Shown here: one piece after another, positions 63,744-64,000 of the stretch
How the letters are laid out: the number at the start of each line of letters is the position of its first letter
Numbering within the stretch: position 1 is the stretch's first letter
Assembly (NCBI GenBank): GCA_963676725.1
Contig: OY781463.1
Coordinates: forward strand, 248,001-312,000
DNA from: G963662905 sp963676725
Lineage (GTDB): Bacteria > Bacteroidota > Bacteroidia > Bacteroidales > WRLA01
DNA length: 64,000 bases
Direction of reading: 5' to 3'
The notes under the pieces: generated by a model
The model's database searches: none
Told to the model about the DNA's origin: nothing
The model's input: only the letters and a program-made list of their open reading frames with translations
Translations under genes and position numbers: made by a program

Positions 63744-64000
63744 TTAAAAATTATAAACGATCGCCATATGTAGCCTTAGGTTTGTAACAGTCTGTATCTC
63801 TTGCTTTGTAGTTTGTGCGTTCGGGAAAAATCTATAGCGGGCACTTGTAATTTCAGATTCTGCCAAGAGGCTTATGGAGCCGCTTTTGTAGGTTAATCGA
63901 GGGCTGATGCGGTATAGGGCTTCAATATCTTGCCCAAGCAAATACATTGTATTATTTGCTGCTAAATAGGGTAAATCTAGATTTTTAGCGTATCCGATGA
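63744..64000 (-). CDS. C-terminus of a probable outer-membrane beta-barrel protein (partial)
   Basis: The reading frame is open to the window edge; the visible 84 residues are the C-terminal end. Alternating strands (YRISPRLTYKSGSISLLAESEI, and TVTNLRLHMAIVYNF ending in Phe) have the pattern of an outer-membrane barrel with the C-terminal Phe recognised by BamA. The N-terminal part and family are outside the window. Confidence 0.65.
   Translation of the reverse strand, partial: IGYAKNLDLPYLAANNTMYLLGQDIEALYRISPRLTYKSGSISLLAESEITSARYRFFPNAQTTKQEIQTVTNLRLHMAIVYNF

Overview
The window comes from a member of the Bacteroidota, most likely class Bacteroidia. The evidence is a cbb3 oxidase operon in the Bacteroidota order (ccoI-ccoS-fused ccoNO-ccoQ-ccoP-ccoG-ccoH-SafE), type IX secretion C-terminal sorting domains, a C10 (streptopain-like) peptidase with PKD domains, DUF4492 beside cytochrome bd, the rsfS-ftsH-LUD-DUF2007-cdsA-psd block, near absence of Shine-Dalgarno sequences, and promoters resembling TTTG/TAnnTTTG. 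Two terminal oxidases suggest a facultative or microaerobic lifestyle. I see no tRNA, rRNA, CRISPR array or intact insertion sequence.

Layout. (1) 1-9419, minus strand: an apparent four-gene operon of a membrane-anchored nSTAND-type NTPase with WD40 repeats, a TonB-dependent receptor, a GNAT-like protein, and an ATP/ADP-translocase-like transporter fused to HEAT repeats (cut by the window edge). (2) 9687-16806: secreted beta-propeller protein, thiol peroxidase, UbiD-family decarboxylase and a T9SS-secreted Asp-box protein. (3) 16836-17760: a gene-free array of about 16 copies of a GC-richer repeat. (4) 17903-23148: htpG, a lemA-TPM-TPM cluster, and a DUF4143-type AAA ATPase preceded by two adjoining perfect palindromes. 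(5) 23245-27174: a seven-PAS hybrid histidine kinase.

(6) 27706-43406: the respiratory island. A Tat-exported Fe-S protein, an NrfD-like quinol-binding membrane protein and an anchored cytochrome c precede the cco operon. They could pass electrons from menaquinol to cbb3 oxidase in place of a bc1 complex. A DUF4492 protein, cydA, cydB and an unusually well-defined 36-residue CydX-like ORF follow. (7) 43600-50992: a two-gene operon of large T9SS cargo proteins (Asp-box/PKD protein and C10 peptidase/PKD protein). (8) 51140-63555: mostly housekeeping genes (psd, cdsA, ftsH, rsfS, birA, pyrE, coaD, rsmD). A roughly 400-bp MITE-like nested inverted repeat lies between pyrE and coaD. (9) The right edge holds the C-terminus of a probable outer-membrane barrel protein.

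The most distinctive points are the nSTAND-TonB-GNAT-transporter operon, the Fe-S/NrfD/cytochrome c module whose Fe-S subunit lacks one Cys in two of its four cluster motifs, the extra CcoP-like heme domain on CcoNO, the twin palindromes before the DUF4143 ATPase, the CydX-like micro-ORF, and the two repeat elements.
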